Assembly (NCBI GenBank): GCA_963728395.1
Contig: CAVSJJ010000003.1
Coordinates: 434,001-498,000, forward strand
From: CAVSJJ01 sp963728395
GTDB lineage: Bacteria > Actinomycetota > Actinomycetes > Actinomycetales > Dermatophilaceae
Reading direction: 5' to 3'
DNA: 64,000 nt
Positions 44,936 through 54,306 of this stretch are shown piece by piece. The translations under genes were made by a program, and so were the position numbers. Under the pieces are notes generated by a model. The model did not search any database and was not told the origin of the DNA. It saw nothing but the letters and a program-made list of their open reading frames with translations. The stretch's first letter is position 1. Every line of letters starts with the position of its first letter.

Positions 44936-44941
44936 TAGAGT
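44936..44941 (+). promoter_or_regulatory. -10 box of leaderless C-S lyase gene
   Basis: TAGAGT is seven bases before ATG 44949; back to back with the pgsA promoter. Confidence 0.6.
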
Positions 44942-44948
44942 GCCGAGC

Positions 44949-46124
44949 ATGGACTCCCCCATCCTCGGAACCACTCTCGAGCAGCTGCGGGCGACGCGGA
45001 CGAGCGTGAAGTGGCGGGCGTTCGACGCGGACGTCCTGCCCGTGTGGGTGGCCGAGATGGACGCCAGCCCGTGCGAGGCGGTCGTCGAGGCGGTGAGCGC
45101 CGCCATGGGGCGCGGCGACACCGGCTACTCGTGGGGTCCGCCGTACGTCGCGGCGGTGCGTCGGTATGCCGCGCAGGCCTGGGGTTGGGACATCGACCCG
45201 GCCGCGACGAGCCAGACCGCGGACGTGATGATCGGCGTCGCCGAGCTGCTCCGGCTCCTCACCGACGAGGATGCCGCGGTCGTCGTGTCGCCGCCGGTCT
45301 ACGACGCGTTCTTCGGCTTCATCGATGCCATCGGCCGGCGCGTCGTCGAGGCGCCGCTGACCGAGGAAGGACGGCTCTGCCCGGACTCGCTCGTCGAGGC
45401 GTTCCGGGAGGCGCGCGCCATGGGTGGGCAGCCGGCATACCTGCTGTGCAACCCCCAGAACCCGACGGGCGCGGTCCACACCCCCACGGAGCTGGCGATG
45501 GTGGCAGCCGTCGCGGAGGAGTACGACGTGCGGGTCGTCTCCGACGAGATCCATGCGCCGCTCGTGTATGCCGGCGGCGACTTCACGCCGTTTCTCACCG
45601 TGCCGGGTGGCGAGCGGGGCGTCGCGATGTTCTCGCCGTCGAAGGGGTGGAACCTCGCCGGGCTCAAGGCCGGCCTGGCGATCGCCGGCTCCGCCGCCGT
45701 GGCCGATCTGCGCCGACTTGCTGAGGTCCATCGGCACGGGGCGAGCCACATCGCCGTGCAGGCGCAGGTGGCCGCGCTCGACGACGGCCGCGAGTGGCTC
45801 GCTCGGCTGATGGCCGAGCTGGACGAGAACCGGCGCCTGCTCGAGAGGCTGCTCGCCGAGCACCTGCCGGGGGTCCGCTACCGGATGCCGCAGGCGACCT
45901 ACCTCGCGTGGCTCGACTGCCGCGACCTCGGACTCGGTGCGGACCCGGCCACGGTGTTCCGTCGGCGGGGACGGGTCGCCCTGTCCTCGGGCCACCGCTA
46001 TGGCACCCCCGGGGCCGGTTTCGCCCGGTTCAACCTCGCCACGTCCCCCGAGATCATCACCGAGGCCGTCACCCGGATGGCATCCGCCCTCCCACCCCCT
46101 CCCCCCGGCACGAACCTCTGCTAG
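44949..46124 (+). CDS. patB: PLP-dependent C-S lyase (PatB/MalY type)
   Basis: 391 residues. LPVWVAEMDASPCEAVVEAV, GDTGYSW, CNPQNPTGAVHTP, VVSDEIHAPLVY and the PLP lysine in SPSKGWNLAGLKAG match MalY/PatB cystathionine beta-lyases of fold type I. It cleaves cystathionine or other cysteine conjugates to a thiol, pyruvate and ammonia. The last codons and stop (GTNLC then TAG) are supplied by repeat copy 2; the natural C-terminus was probably replaced there. Confidence 0.9.
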   Translation: MDSPILGTTLEQLRATRTSVKWRAFDADVLPVWVAEMDASPCEAVVEAVSAAMGRGDTGYSWGPPYVAAVRRYAAQAWGWDIDPAATSQTADVMIGVAELLRLLTDEDAAVVVSPPVYDAFFGFIDAIGRRVVEAPLTEEGRLCPDSLVEAFREARAMGGQPAYLLCNPQNPTGAVHTPTELAMVAAVAEEYDVRVVSDEIHAPLVYAGGDFTPFLTVPGGERGVAMFSPSKGWNLAGLKAGLAIAGSAAVADLRRLAEVHRHGASHIAVQAQVAALDDGREWLARLMAELDENRRLLERLLAEHLPGVRYRMPQATYLAWLDCRDLGLGADPATVFRRRGRVALSSGHRYGTPGAGFARFNLATSPEIITEAVTRMASALPPPPPGTNLC

Positions 46125-46190
46125 CAGAGGTTCCTGCCGAACGGGGGTGTTGCAACACCCCCGGGCTGCAGGAACCTGTCCGTCGACGAA
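46106..46190. repeat. Palindromic dispersed repeat, copy 2 (inverted)
   Basis: The reverse complement of the element at 24095-24185. It has CGGCACGAACCTCTGCTAGC... (the 34 bp palindrome with one mismatch), then the perfect palindrome GGGGGTGTTGCAACACCCCC at 46143-46162, and a terminal GTCCGTCGAC. It overlaps the 3' end of patB. Confidence 0.85.
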
Positions 46191-46282
46191 GCCACTCGCC
46201 CAGCGGCCGGAGTCACCGAGCGGCCCCCGCCGGACGCGAAGACGGTCCGGCCGGCGTGTCGCCGGGCGGACCGTCCATCTCG
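46191..46282. other. Intergenic region before tRNA-Pro
   Basis: About 90 bp between the repeat and the 3' end of tRNA-Pro; no gene or clear signal. Confidence 0.4.
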
Positions 46283-46356
<74 letters not shown>

Positions 46357-46481
46357 TGGCTCGCTCCCTCGAGAGCGAACGAAACCCTATCGCACGGCCC
46401 GCTCCCCCACCGAATCGCCCACGGCCCCTGGCCCGACGCCGGCGCGGGCTCCGCGACCCCGGCCGAGCGCGCCGGGCGGGC

Positions 46482-47951
46482 TCAGCGGCGGCCCCGCTTC
46501 TCGCGGACCCGGAGCGTGATCTCGATCGGGGTTCCGACGAAGCCGAACTCCTCGCGCAACCGGCGCTCGACGAACCGGCGGTAGCCCGCCTCGAGGAACC
46601 CCGAGGTGAACAGGACGAACCGTGGCGGCCGGGTGCCGGCCTGGGTGCCGAAGAGGATCCGCGGCTGCTTCCCGCCGCGGACGGGGTGCGGGTGTCCGGC
46701 GACGACCTGGCCGAGGAAGGCGTTGAGCCGGCCGGTGGGGATCCGGCTGTCCCAGGACTGCAGGGCGGTCTCGAGGGCGGGGACGAGCCGGTCGGTATGC
46801 CGGCCGGTCCGGGCCGAGATGTTGGCCCGCGGCGCCCACGGGACCTGGACGAGCTCCTTGTCGATCTCGCGCTCGAGGTAGTAGCGGCGCTCCTCGTCGG
46901 TGAGGTCCCACTTGTTGTAGGCGATGACGAGCGCGCGGCCGGCGTCGATGACCTGCTGGATGACCCGGATGTCCTGCTCGGTGATCGGCTCGCTCGCGTC
47001 GACGAGGACGACGGCGACCTCGGCCTTCTCCAGCGCGGTCTGGGTGCGCAGCGACGCGTAGAAGTCGGCGCCGCGGGTCTGGTGCACCCGGCGCCGGATG
47101 CCGGCCGTGTCGACGAACCGCCAGGTCCGCCCGCCCAGCTCGACGAGCTCGTCGACGGGATCCCGCGTCGTCCCGGCAACCTCGTCGACGACCACCCGAT
47201 CGGTCCCGACCAACGTGTTGAGCAGGCTGGACTTGCCGACGTTCGGCCGGCCCAGGAGGGCGACCCGGCGCGGGCCACCGGGCTGGTATGCCGCGACCGC
47301 CGACTGCTCGGGCAGCACCTCGAGCAGCGCATCGAGGGCGTCACCGCTACCACGGCCGTGCAGGGCGGAGACCGGCCACGGCTCGCCGAGACCGAGGTTC
47401 CACAAGGCGGCGGCGTCCGCCTCGGTGCGCTGGTCGTCCACCTTGTTCGCGACGAGGACGACGGGCTTGCCGGCACGGCGCAGGAGCCGCACGACGGCGA
47501 CGTCGTCGTCGGTCGCGCCGACGACGGCGTCGACGATGAACAGGACGGCGTCCGCCAGCTCGACGGCGACCTCGGCCTGCTCGGCGACCCGCAGGTGGAT
47601 CCCGGTCGCGTCGACGGCCCAGCCGCCGGTGTCGACGAGGGTGAAGCGGCGCCCAGCCCACTCGGCCTCGTAGGACACCCGGTCCCGGGTCACCCCCGGG
47701 ACGTCCTCGACGACGGCCTCGCGGCGGCCGAGGATCCGATTGACGAGGGTCGACTTGCCGACGTTCGGCCGCCCGACAACGGCGACGACGGGCGGCGCGG
47801 CGTCTCCGGTCTCGGCGGCGAGAACGCCCTCGGACGCGTCGAGGAGGGCGCGGTCCTCCGCGCTCAGCTCGAACTCGTCGAGGCCGGCGCGCAGCGCGGC
47901 GGCGACGGTCGCGTCGTCGGGGGCGTCCGGGGGCGGCGGGGTCGAAGTCAC
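46482..47951 (-). CDS. der: Ribosome-associated GTPase Der (EngA)
   Basis: 489 residues. Two tandem GTPase domains (GRPNVGKSTLVNRI and GRPNVGKSSLLNTL; DTGGW and DTAGI switch motifs; ANKVD and YNKWD) precede the KH-like C-terminal domain. Der is needed for large-subunit maturation. About 50 acidic residues precede domain 1. GTG 47951 follows GACAAT by six bases, likely leaderless. It follows cmk with a 51 base gap. Confidence 0.95.
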   Translation of the reverse strand: MTSTPPPPDAPDDATVAAALRAGLDEFELSAEDRALLDASEGVLAAETGDAAPPVVAVVGRPNVGKSTLVNRILGRREAVVEDVPGVTRDRVSYEAEWAGRRFTLVDTGGWAVDATGIHLRVAEQAEVAVELADAVLFIVDAVVGATDDDVAVVRLLRRAGKPVVLVANKVDDQRTEADAAALWNLGLGEPWPVSALHGRGSGDALDALLEVLPEQSAVAAYQPGGPRRVALLGRPNVGKSSLLNTLVGTDRVVVDEVAGTTRDPVDELVELGGRTWRFVDTAGIRRRVHQTRGADFYASLRTQTALEKAEVAVVLVDASEPITEQDIRVIQQVIDAGRALVIAYNKWDLTDEERRYYLEREIDKELVQVPWAPRANISARTGRHTDRLVPALETALQSWDSRIPTGRLNAFLGQVVAGHPHPVRGGKQPRILFGTQAGTRPPRFVLFTSGFLEAGYRRFVERRLREEFGFVGTPIEITLRVREKRGRR

Positions 47952-47957
47952 CGCACC

Positions 47958-47963
47958 ATTGTC
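47958..47963 (-). promoter_or_regulatory. Possible -10 box of der
   Basis: GACAAT on the minus strand is six bases before GTG 47951. Confidence 0.4.
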
Positions 47964-48002
47964 CCCGAGTGGGAGGGGTGCCCGAGCCACCCTCGTCCGG
48001 GC

Positions 48003-48725
48003 TCAGCCGGGCGGGCCCGTCGGGTCGGGCGGGTCGGGCGGTCCGTCCATCTCGTGGATGACGGACAGCACGGCCGCGACGCTGTCGTCGAAGGACAGCT
48101 CGGAGGTGTCGACGAGGACGACGCCGTCGGCGGCCACGGTGAACTGCGAGACGGTCGAGTCGTCCCGGTCGCGCCGGATGACCTGGTCGCGGGTGGCGGC
48201 CACCGACGTCGGGTCGGCCCCTCCGTGCAGCTCGGTGGAGCGCCGCCGCAGCCGGGCCTCCTCGCTCGCCGTGAGCAGGACGCGGACCCGGGCGTCGGGC
48301 GCGACGACGGTCGTGATGTCGCGGCCCTCGGCGACGACGCCGCCGGTCTCGGTGGCGATCCGGTCCATCAGCTCGCGCTGCCGGCGCCGCATCTCGGCGC
48401 GGACCTCGAGGTTCGTCGCGACGGCCGAGACCTGCGTCGAGACCTCCGTCGTGCGGATCTCCAGGTCCACCCGACGGCCGCCCACCCCGACATGCGGATC
48501 GGTGGGGTCGGTCCCCATCTCGAGGGGCAGGTCGACGGCGGCCCGGGCGACCGCCGCGGCGTCGGTCAGCGCCATCCCCCGGTCCAGGCACCACCAGGCA
48601 AGGGCGCGGTACATCGCGCCGGTGTCGAGGTAGCCGATGCCCAGGGAGCGGGCCACGGCCTTCGAGACGCTGGACTTGCCCGAGCCGGACGGTCCGTCGA
48701 TGGCGATGGTGAGCGGCGTGGGCAC
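48003..48725 (-). CDS. cmk: Cytidylate kinase
   Basis: 240 residues. P-loop DGPSGSGKSSVSKAVA, DTGAMYRALAWW, GRDITTVVAPDARVRVLLTAS, and RDRDDSTVSQF are all present. It phosphorylates CMP/dCMP. GTG 48725 has AGGAGG nine bases ahead. Part of the rluB-tyrA-cmk-der run that is conserved in actinobacteria. Confidence 0.95.
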   Translation of the reverse strand: MPTPLTIAIDGPSGSGKSSVSKAVARSLGIGYLDTGAMYRALAWWCLDRGMALTDAAAVARAAVDLPLEMGTDPTDPHVGVGGRRVDLEIRTTEVSTQVSAVATNLEVRAEMRRRQRELMDRIATETGGVVAEGRDITTVVAPDARVRVLLTASEEARLRRRSTELHGGADPTSVAATRDQVIRRDRDDSTVSQFTVAADGVVLVDTSELSFDDSVAAVLSVIHEMDGPPDPPDPTGPPG

Positions 48726-48768
48726 GGGACGGGTCCTCCTGGGTCGGACGGGTGGGATCGGGGCCGGG

Positions 48769-49881
48769 TCAGTCGTGCAGCCGCCAGCCGCGGGCGGCCA
48801 GCGCCGCGGCGAGGGTGGCGGCGGTGGCCGGGAGGACGTCGATCTCGGCGAGCCCGAACGCCTGGCCCAGGCCGTGGTCGATCCGGAACTCCTCGATGTT
48901 GACGCCTTCCTCCCCGACGTCCTGGAACAGCCGGCCCAGCTGTCCAGGTTCGTCGGGGATGAGAACCCGGACCGTCGCGTATGCCGTGGGCCCGGCGCCG
49001 TGCTTGCCCGGGATCCGGGCGTGGCCGGCGTTGCCGGAGGCGATGACGTGCGCGACGGTCGCCCGGGCCCCGGGCGCGTCGCTGCCCGGGCCGTCCGTGA
49101 ACTCACCGAGGGCCACGATGAGGCCCGCGAGCTCGGTGGCGAGGTCGGCGAGGACGGACCGCACGGCCCCGGCGTTGCCGGTGAGGATCTGCGTCCACAG
49201 CTGCGGCTCGCTCGCGGCGATCCGCGTCACGTCGCGCAGGCCCTGGCCGGCCAGGGCGACCGCGCTGTCCGGCAGGTCGGCGAGCCGGGCAGCGACGAGG
49301 CTCGCGACGACCTGAGGCACATGCGAGACGGCCGCCACGGCGGCGTCGTGGTCGCGGGGCGCGAGCCGGGTCGTCACCGACCCGACCCGGTGGGCGAGGT
49401 CCTCGAGCCGGCGGAGGATGGCCGGGTCGGTCTCGTCGGTCGGGGTGAGGACCCAGGCGCGCCCCTCGAAGAGGTCGAACCGCGCCGCGATGGCACCGGA
49501 GCGCTCGCGCCCGGCCATGGGGTGCGACCCGCAGTAGCGGCGCAGGTCGGCGCCACCCGCCCGGAGGGCATCGAGGACGGCGCCCTTGACCGAGGCCACG
49601 TCGGTGACGGCGGCCCCCGGCCAGCGGCCCAGGGCGGCGAGGACGACGGACGCGCTCACATCCGGTGGCGTGGCGACGACGACGAGCCCGGGGTCCGGAC
49701 CGCAGGGCGTCCCCTCACCGGCGAGCGTCCCGGCCCCGAGGTCGCGGGCCAGGGCGGCAGCCGTCGGGGACAGGTCCTCGAGGGTGACCGGCACGCCCTT
49801 GCGGGTCAGGGCGATGCCGAGGCTCGTGCCGAGCAGACCGGTGCCGATGATGTGGACCCGCTCGTCGCGCGACGCCGTCAC
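48769..49881 (-). CDS. tyrA: Prephenate dehydrogenase
   Basis: 370 residues. NAD-binding HIIGTGLLGTSLGIALTRKG, DVASVKGAV, CGSHPMAGRERSG, and a conserved AVAAVSHVPQ helix identify TyrA; a C-terminal ACT-like domain (VLIPDEPGQLGRLFQDVGEEGVNI) may give tyrosine feedback. GTG 49881 overlaps the rluB stop by four bases. Confidence 0.92.
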   Translation of the reverse strand: MTASRDERVHIIGTGLLGTSLGIALTRKGVPVTLEDLSPTAAALARDLGAGTLAGEGTPCGPDPGLVVVATPPDVSASVVLAALGRWPGAAVTDVASVKGAVLDALRAGGADLRRYCGSHPMAGRERSGAIAARFDLFEGRAWVLTPTDETDPAILRRLEDLAHRVGSVTTRLAPRDHDAAVAAVSHVPQVVASLVAARLADLPDSAVALAGQGLRDVTRIAASEPQLWTQILTGNAGAVRSVLADLATELAGLIVALGEFTDGPGSDAPGARATVAHVIASGNAGHARIPGKHGAGPTAYATVRVLIPDEPGQLGRLFQDVGEEGVNIEEFRIDHGLGQAFGLAEIDVLPATAATLAAALAARGWRLHD

Positions 49882-50645
49882 AGCCCCGCCTCCTTGTAGA
49901 GCGCGCCCACCTCGTCACGGGTCAGGGCGCGCCACTTGCCCGGCTTGGTCGAGCCGAGCCGGATCGGTCCGACCTGGGTCCGGACGAGGGAGAGGACGGG
50001 GTGGCCGACCTCGGCGAGGAGGCGGCGGACGATGTGCTTGCGCCCCTCGTGGAGGACGATCTCGACGAGCGCCTTGCCGGGGCGGGAGTCGACGAGCTTG
50101 AACGAGTCCACCGCGACCGGACCGTCCTCGAGCTCGATGCCGGCCCGCAGCCGCTTCCCGAGGTCGCGCGGCACCGGGCCGGGGACCTCGGCGAGGTAGG
50201 TCTTGGCGACCCCGTAGCGCGGATGCTGCAGCCGGTGGGCGAGGTCGCCGTCGTTGGTGAGCAGGAGGAGGCCCTCGGTGTCGGCGTCGAGCCGCCCGAC
50301 GTGGAACAGCCGCTCCTTGCGGCCGCCGAGGTAGTCGCCGATGTCGACCCGGCCCAGGTCGTCGTTCATCGACGTGACGACGTTGAGCGGCTTGTTGAAG
50401 GCGAGGTAGACCCGGGACTCGTCGAGCTGGACCCGGACGCCGTCGACGTGGACGGTCCGCGACGGGTCGATCCGCACGCCGAGCTCGGTGACGACCTGGC
50501 CGTCGACCACGACCCGGCCCTCGATGATGAGCCGTTCGCAGGTGCGTCGGGACCCGACGCCGGCCCCGGCGAGGAGCTTCTGCAACCGGATGCCGTCCGG
50601 GTCGTGGACGTCCTGGGGCGCGCGGCCGCCGCGGCGGGGGCTCAT
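49878..50645 (-). CDS. rluB: Pseudouridine synthase RluB-type
   Basis: 255 residues. N-terminal S4 domain (IRLQKLLAGAGVGSRRTCERLI) and catalytic domain with the Asp in HVGRLDADTEGLLLLTNDGDLA. It makes pseudouridine in 23S rRNA. Overlaps scpB by four bases. Confidence 0.93.
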   Translation of the reverse strand: MSPRRGGRAPQDVHDPDGIRLQKLLAGAGVGSRRTCERLIIEGRVVVDGQVVTELGVRIDPSRTVHVDGVRVQLDESRVYLAFNKPLNVVTSMNDDLGRVDIGDYLGGRKERLFHVGRLDADTEGLLLLTNDGDLAHRLQHPRYGVAKTYLAEVPGPVPRDLGKRLRAGIELEDGPVAVDSFKLVDSRPGKALVEIVLHEGRKHIVRRLLAEVGHPVLSLVRTQVGPIRLGSTKPGKWRALTRDEVGALYKEAGL

Positions 50646-51322
50646 CCGCGTCCCCGTTCCTCGATCTCGTCGAGCACGTCGACCTCCGGCAGGTAGGGCG
50701 CGAGCGCGGGCAACGCGTCGAGCGAGGTCAGCCCGAGCCGCTCGAGGAAGTACGGCGTCGTGCCGTAGAGGATCGCCGAGGTCTCCTCGTCGTGGCCGAC
50801 CTCGGTGACGAGCCCACGGCTCAGCAGGGTGCGGATGACGCCGTCGACGTTGACGCCACGCACGGCCGAGACCCGGGAGCGGCTCACCGGCTGCCGGTAG
50901 GCGACGACGGCGAGCGTCTCGAGCGAGGCCTGGGTCAGCTTCGCCTGCTGCCCCTCGAGGAGGAACCGCTCGACGACCGGGGCGTAGTCGTGCCGGCTGT
51001 AGATCCGCCAGCCCTCCCCCACCTGGCGCACGGTGAAGCCCCGGTCTGCCGCGGCATACTCCTCCTCCATCGCCCGGAGGGTGCCCTCGACCGACGCCAC
51101 CGGGACCTCGAGTGCCGTCGCGAGGGCGACGGCACTGACCGGCTCGTCGACGACCATGAGGACCGCCTCGACGGCGCCCCGGACCCCGCCCGGCAGGTCC
51201 TCGACGTCGAACGTCTCCGGTTCCGGCGGCGGCTCCGGCGCGGTGGCCTCGGCCCCCGGCTCCTCCGGGGTGGGCTCGTCGGCCGGCTCGGCGCCGGGGC
51301 CGCCCGTCATGTCCCTGCTCAT
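50642..51322 (-). CDS. scpB: Segregation and condensation protein B
   Basis: 226 residues. After a disordered acidic N-terminus come two winged helices (GAVEAVLMVVDEPVSA and LETLAVVAYRQPVSRSRVSAVRGV), and YGTTPYFLERLGL at the end. ScpB binds ScpA and SMC. ATG overlaps the scpA stop (ATGA). Confidence 0.93.
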   Translation of the reverse strand: MSRDMTGGPGAEPADEPTPEEPGAEATAPEPPPEPETFDVEDLPGGVRGAVEAVLMVVDEPVSAVALATALEVPVASVEGTLRAMEEEYAAADRGFTVRQVGEGWRIYSRHDYAPVVERFLLEGQQAKLTQASLETLAVVAYRQPVSRSRVSAVRGVNVDGVIRTLLSRGLVTEVGHDEETSAILYGTTPYFLERLGLTSLDALPALAPYLPEVDVLDEIEERGRG

Positions 51323-52311
51323 CGGTCCTGCTCCTCGCTCGGTGGCTGCTCGGTGGCCGGTGCGCCGGTCGGGTCGTCCCGCCCGGGGGCCGCGGACGCC
51401 GCGACGACCTCGTCGTCGAACTCGCCGTCGACCTCGATCTCGCCCTCGTCGGTCCCGGTCCACCGGACGGTCAGCTCGCCGAGCGCCTCGACCTGCTCGA
51501 AGGCGATGTTGCCGTCCCGGAAGAGCTCGAGGAGGGCGAGGAAGCGAGCGACGATGACGAGGGTGCTGTCGGCGTCGGCGACCAGGGTGCGGAAGGAGGC
51601 GACCCGCTCCCGGCGCAGCCGGCCTCCGACGATGGCTGCCTGTTCCCGGACGCTGACGGCCGAGGCGTGCAGGTGATCGAGGCCGACGTGGTCCGGCTGG
51701 CGTGGGGTGAGCGCCCGCGCCGCGATCATCGCGAGCTGCTCGGGCGTGATGCCGATGACGAGCTCGGGCAACAGCGCCGCGAACTGCGGTTCCAGCCCCG
51801 CGGACCGGGGCGTCATCCGCCCGGCGGTGGCCATCCGCTCGGCGAAGGTCGCGGCGATGTCCTTGAAGGCGCGGTACTGCAGGAGCCGGGCGAAGAGCAG
51901 GTCCCGGGCCTCGATGAGGGCGAGGTCGTCCTCGTCCTCCGGACCCAGCTGCGGCAGCAGCCGCGCCGCCTTGAGGTCGAGCAGCGTCGCGGCGACGAGG
52001 AGGAACTCCGAGGCCTGGGACAGGTCCCACCCGTTGGCCTTGGCCCGCTCGGCCCGGATGTGGGCGATGAACTCGTCGGTGACCTTGGCCAGGGAGATCT
52101 CGGTGATGTCGAGCTTGTGCTTGCCGATGAGGCCGAGCAGCAGGTCGAAGGGGCCCGAGAAGACGTCGAGATGGACCTCGAAGGCCGTCGCCGGGGCGCG
52201 CCGGGTGAGCACACCGCCCGGGGCCTGGGGGCTCGTCGCCGTCGCGGCCGCGGCCACCTCGGGTGGCAGCGCGTCGGCCGACGGCTCGGTCCCGGGACCT
52301 GCCTCGGTCAT
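51319..52311 (-). CDS. scpA: Segregation and condensation protein A (kleisin)
   Basis: 330 residues. FEVHLDVFSGPFDLLLGLI and KVTDEFIAHI form the N-terminal kleisin domain, EFLLVAATLLDLKAARLLP follows, and a C-terminal winged helix (LELFRDGNIAFEQVEALGELTVRW) is present. It bridges the SMC heads. Between parA and scpB. Confidence 0.94.
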   Translation of the reverse strand: MTEAGPGTEPSADALPPEVAAAATATSPQAPGGVLTRRAPATAFEVHLDVFSGPFDLLLGLIGKHKLDITEISLAKVTDEFIAHIRAERAKANGWDLSQASEFLLVAATLLDLKAARLLPQLGPEDEDDLALIEARDLLFARLLQYRAFKDIAATFAERMATAGRMTPRSAGLEPQFAALLPELVIGITPEQLAMIAARALTPRQPDHVGLDHLHASAVSVREQAAIVGGRLRRERVASFRTLVADADSTLVIVARFLALLELFRDGNIAFEQVEALGELTVRWTGTDEGEIEVDGEFDDEVVAASAAPGRDDPTGAPATEQPPSEEQDR

Positions 52312-52316
52312 CCGGC

Positions 52317-53234
52317 TCAGGCCGCCTCACCGCGGGCGATGAGCTCGCGGGCGAGCTGCCGGTAGGCCTCGGCGCCCTTGTGGGTGGCGTCGTACGTCGT
52401 GATCGGCTCGGCGGCCAGGGTGGCGTCGGGGAACTTCACCGTGCGGCTGATGACGGTGTGGAAAACCTGCTCGCCGAAGTGCTCGACGACGCTCGCGACG
52501 ACCTCCCGCGAGTGCAGGGTCCGCCCGTCGTACATCGTCGCGAGGATGCCGTCGACCTGCAGCCGTGGGTTGAGCCGGTCGGTGACCTTCTCGATGGTCT
52601 CGACGAGCAGGGCGACCCCGCGCATCGCGAAGAACTCGCACTCGAGCGGGATGAGGACGCCGTGGGCGGCCGTGAGGGCGTTGACGGTGAGCAGCCCGAG
52701 GGAGGGCTGGCAGTCGATGAGGACGACGTCGTAGTCGTCGAGAACCGGGCGTAGCACCCGGCCGAGGGCCTGCTCGCGGGCCACCTCGCCGACGAGCTGG
52801 ACCTCGGCGGCGGACAGGTCGATGTTGGCCGGGACGAGGTCGAGGCCGGGGACCTTCGTCGTCTGGATGATGTCGCGGACGTCGTGGCCCCGCTCGAGCA
52901 GCAGGTTGTAGATCGTCACGTCGAGCTCGTGCGTGGGCAGGCCCAACCCGACCGAGAGGGCACCCTGGGGGTCGAAGTCGACGAGGAGGACCCGGCGGCC
53001 GTACTCGGCCAGGGCCGCGCCGAGGTTGATCGTCGTCGTCGTCTTCCCCACGCCGCCCTTCTGGTTGCACATGGCGATGACCCGGGCCGGACCGTGCGAG
53101 GTGAGGGGGCCGGGGACGGGGAAGTCGGGAAGGGGACGGCCGGTCGGCCCCAGCCCGCCGGGGACACCCCCATCGGGCTGGTCTCCCACGACGGCCGGTC
53201 CATCCTGCCTGGACGAGGTCGCCTGCGAATCCAT
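52317..53234 (-). CDS. ParA-family ATPase (Soj-like)
   Basis: 305 residues. The deviant Walker A KGGVGKTTTTINLGAAL, LLVDFDPQGALSVGLG and VLIDCQPSLGLLTVNAL motifs are intact. It is the ParA-like gene adjoining scpAB in actinobacteria (Rv1708-like), not the oriC parA; no parB is near. A Pro/Gly-rich N-terminal 45 residues precede the ATPase. Confidence 0.93.
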   Translation of the reverse strand: MDSQATSSRQDGPAVVGDQPDGGVPGGLGPTGRPLPDFPVPGPLTSHGPARVIAMCNQKGGVGKTTTTINLGAALAEYGRRVLLVDFDPQGALSVGLGLPTHELDVTIYNLLLERGHDVRDIIQTTKVPGLDLVPANIDLSAAEVQLVGEVAREQALGRVLRPVLDDYDVVLIDCQPSLGLLTVNALTAAHGVLIPLECEFFAMRGVALLVETIEKVTDRLNPRLQVDGILATMYDGRTLHSREVVASVVEHFGEQVFHTVISRTVKFPDATLAAEPITTYDATHKGAEAYRQLARELIARGEAA

Positions 53235-53311
53235 CTCTCTCCCGGTCCGTCCCTGCGCGCGGTCAGCATCGCGCTGATCGGCACGACCTTATCAGCGGGC
53301 CGGGCCCCGAC

Positions 53312-54223
53312 TCAGCGGGCACGCGGGTGGCTCTGCGCGTAGACCTCCCGCAGCTGCTGAACCGTCACGAGCGTGTAGATCTGGGTCGTCGTCACCGAGG
53401 CGTGTCCGAGCAGCTCCTGGACGACCCGGACGTCGGCGCCACCCTCGAGCAGGTGGGTGGCGAACGAGTGGCGCAAGGTGTGTGGCGACAGGTGGCCGGG
53501 CAGGCCGGCCCGCTCGGCGCAGGCGCGCAGGACCGCCCAGGCACTCTGCCGGGAGAGCCGCCCGCCGCGCTGGTTGAGGAAGACCGCGGGGGTTCCCGCG
53601 CCGGCCGTGGCGAGCGCGGGACGGCCCCGGACGAGGTACGCGTCGAGGGCGCGGGCGGCATACGAGCCGAGGGGGACGATCCGCTCCCGGCCGCCCTTCC
53701 CGACCAGCCGGACGATGCCCTCGGTGCCGACCACGTCGTCGACGTCGAGACCGACCGCCTCCGAGATCCGGGCACCGGTTCCGTAGAGGACCTCGAGCAG
53801 CGCACGGTCCCGGAGCGCGACGGGGGTGTCCCCCACCGAGGCCGCCGCGAGAAGGCGCTCGACCTGCGCGACCCCGATCGCCTTCGGCAGCCGGGCCGGC
53901 GGGGTCGGCGGGCTGACCGCCTGGGCGGGGTCCGCCGTCGCCTCGCCCTCGAGCGCGAGGAAGCGGTGCAGCCCCCGGACCGCAACGAGGGTGCGCGCGG
54001 CCGAGGAGGCGGCGAGCGGCGGATGCTCCTGGTCCCCCTCCCGCAGCCGGGCGAGGAACTCCGCGACGTGGGCCTCGGTGACCGCCTCCGGCCGGCCCAC
54101 CCCGACCGAGTCGAGGTATGCCGTGTAGCGAGAGAGGTCGCGTCGGTAGGCCCGGATCGTGTGCGGTGACACGCCGCGCTCGACGTCGAGATGGGTCAGC
54201 CACGACGCGGCGGCCCGCTCCAC
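53312..54223 (-). CDS. xerD: Tyrosine recombinase XerD
   Basis: 303 residues. N-terminal SAM-like domain (ERGVSPHTIRAYRRDLSRY) and a catalytic domain with Arg in GTGARISEA, Lys in GKGGRER, HTLRHSFATHLLEGG, GHASVTTTQIYT (Arg-Lys-His-Arg-His-Tyr set). It resolves chromosome dimers with XerC at dif. The start is uncertain: GTG 54223 fits the family length but has no ribosome site; the frame is open further upstream. Confidence 0.93.
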   Translation of the reverse strand: MERAAASWLTHLDVERGVSPHTIRAYRRDLSRYTAYLDSVGVGRPEAVTEAHVAEFLARLREGDQEHPPLAASSAARTLVAVRGLHRFLALEGEATADPAQAVSPPTPPARLPKAIGVAQVERLLAAASVGDTPVALRDRALLEVLYGTGARISEAVGLDVDDVVGTEGIVRLVGKGGRERIVPLGSYAARALDAYLVRGRPALATAGAGTPAVFLNQRGGRLSRQSAWAVLRACAERAGLPGHLSPHTLRHSFATHLLEGGADVRVVQELLGHASVTTTQIYTLVTVQQLREVYAQSHPRAR

Positions 54224-54306
54224 CGGGGTGGGACGGGTCGCCGGCGAGGCGCCGCTCAGAGTGGTCTCCGTCGTCGGGGCCGAGCCGCCGGGGTCCGGGG
54301 CGGACC

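Noticed and set aside
53312..54223. The tyrosine recombinase as a phage or island integrase
   Set aside because: Its sequence and place in the ald-xerD-parA-scpA order match housekeeping XerD.
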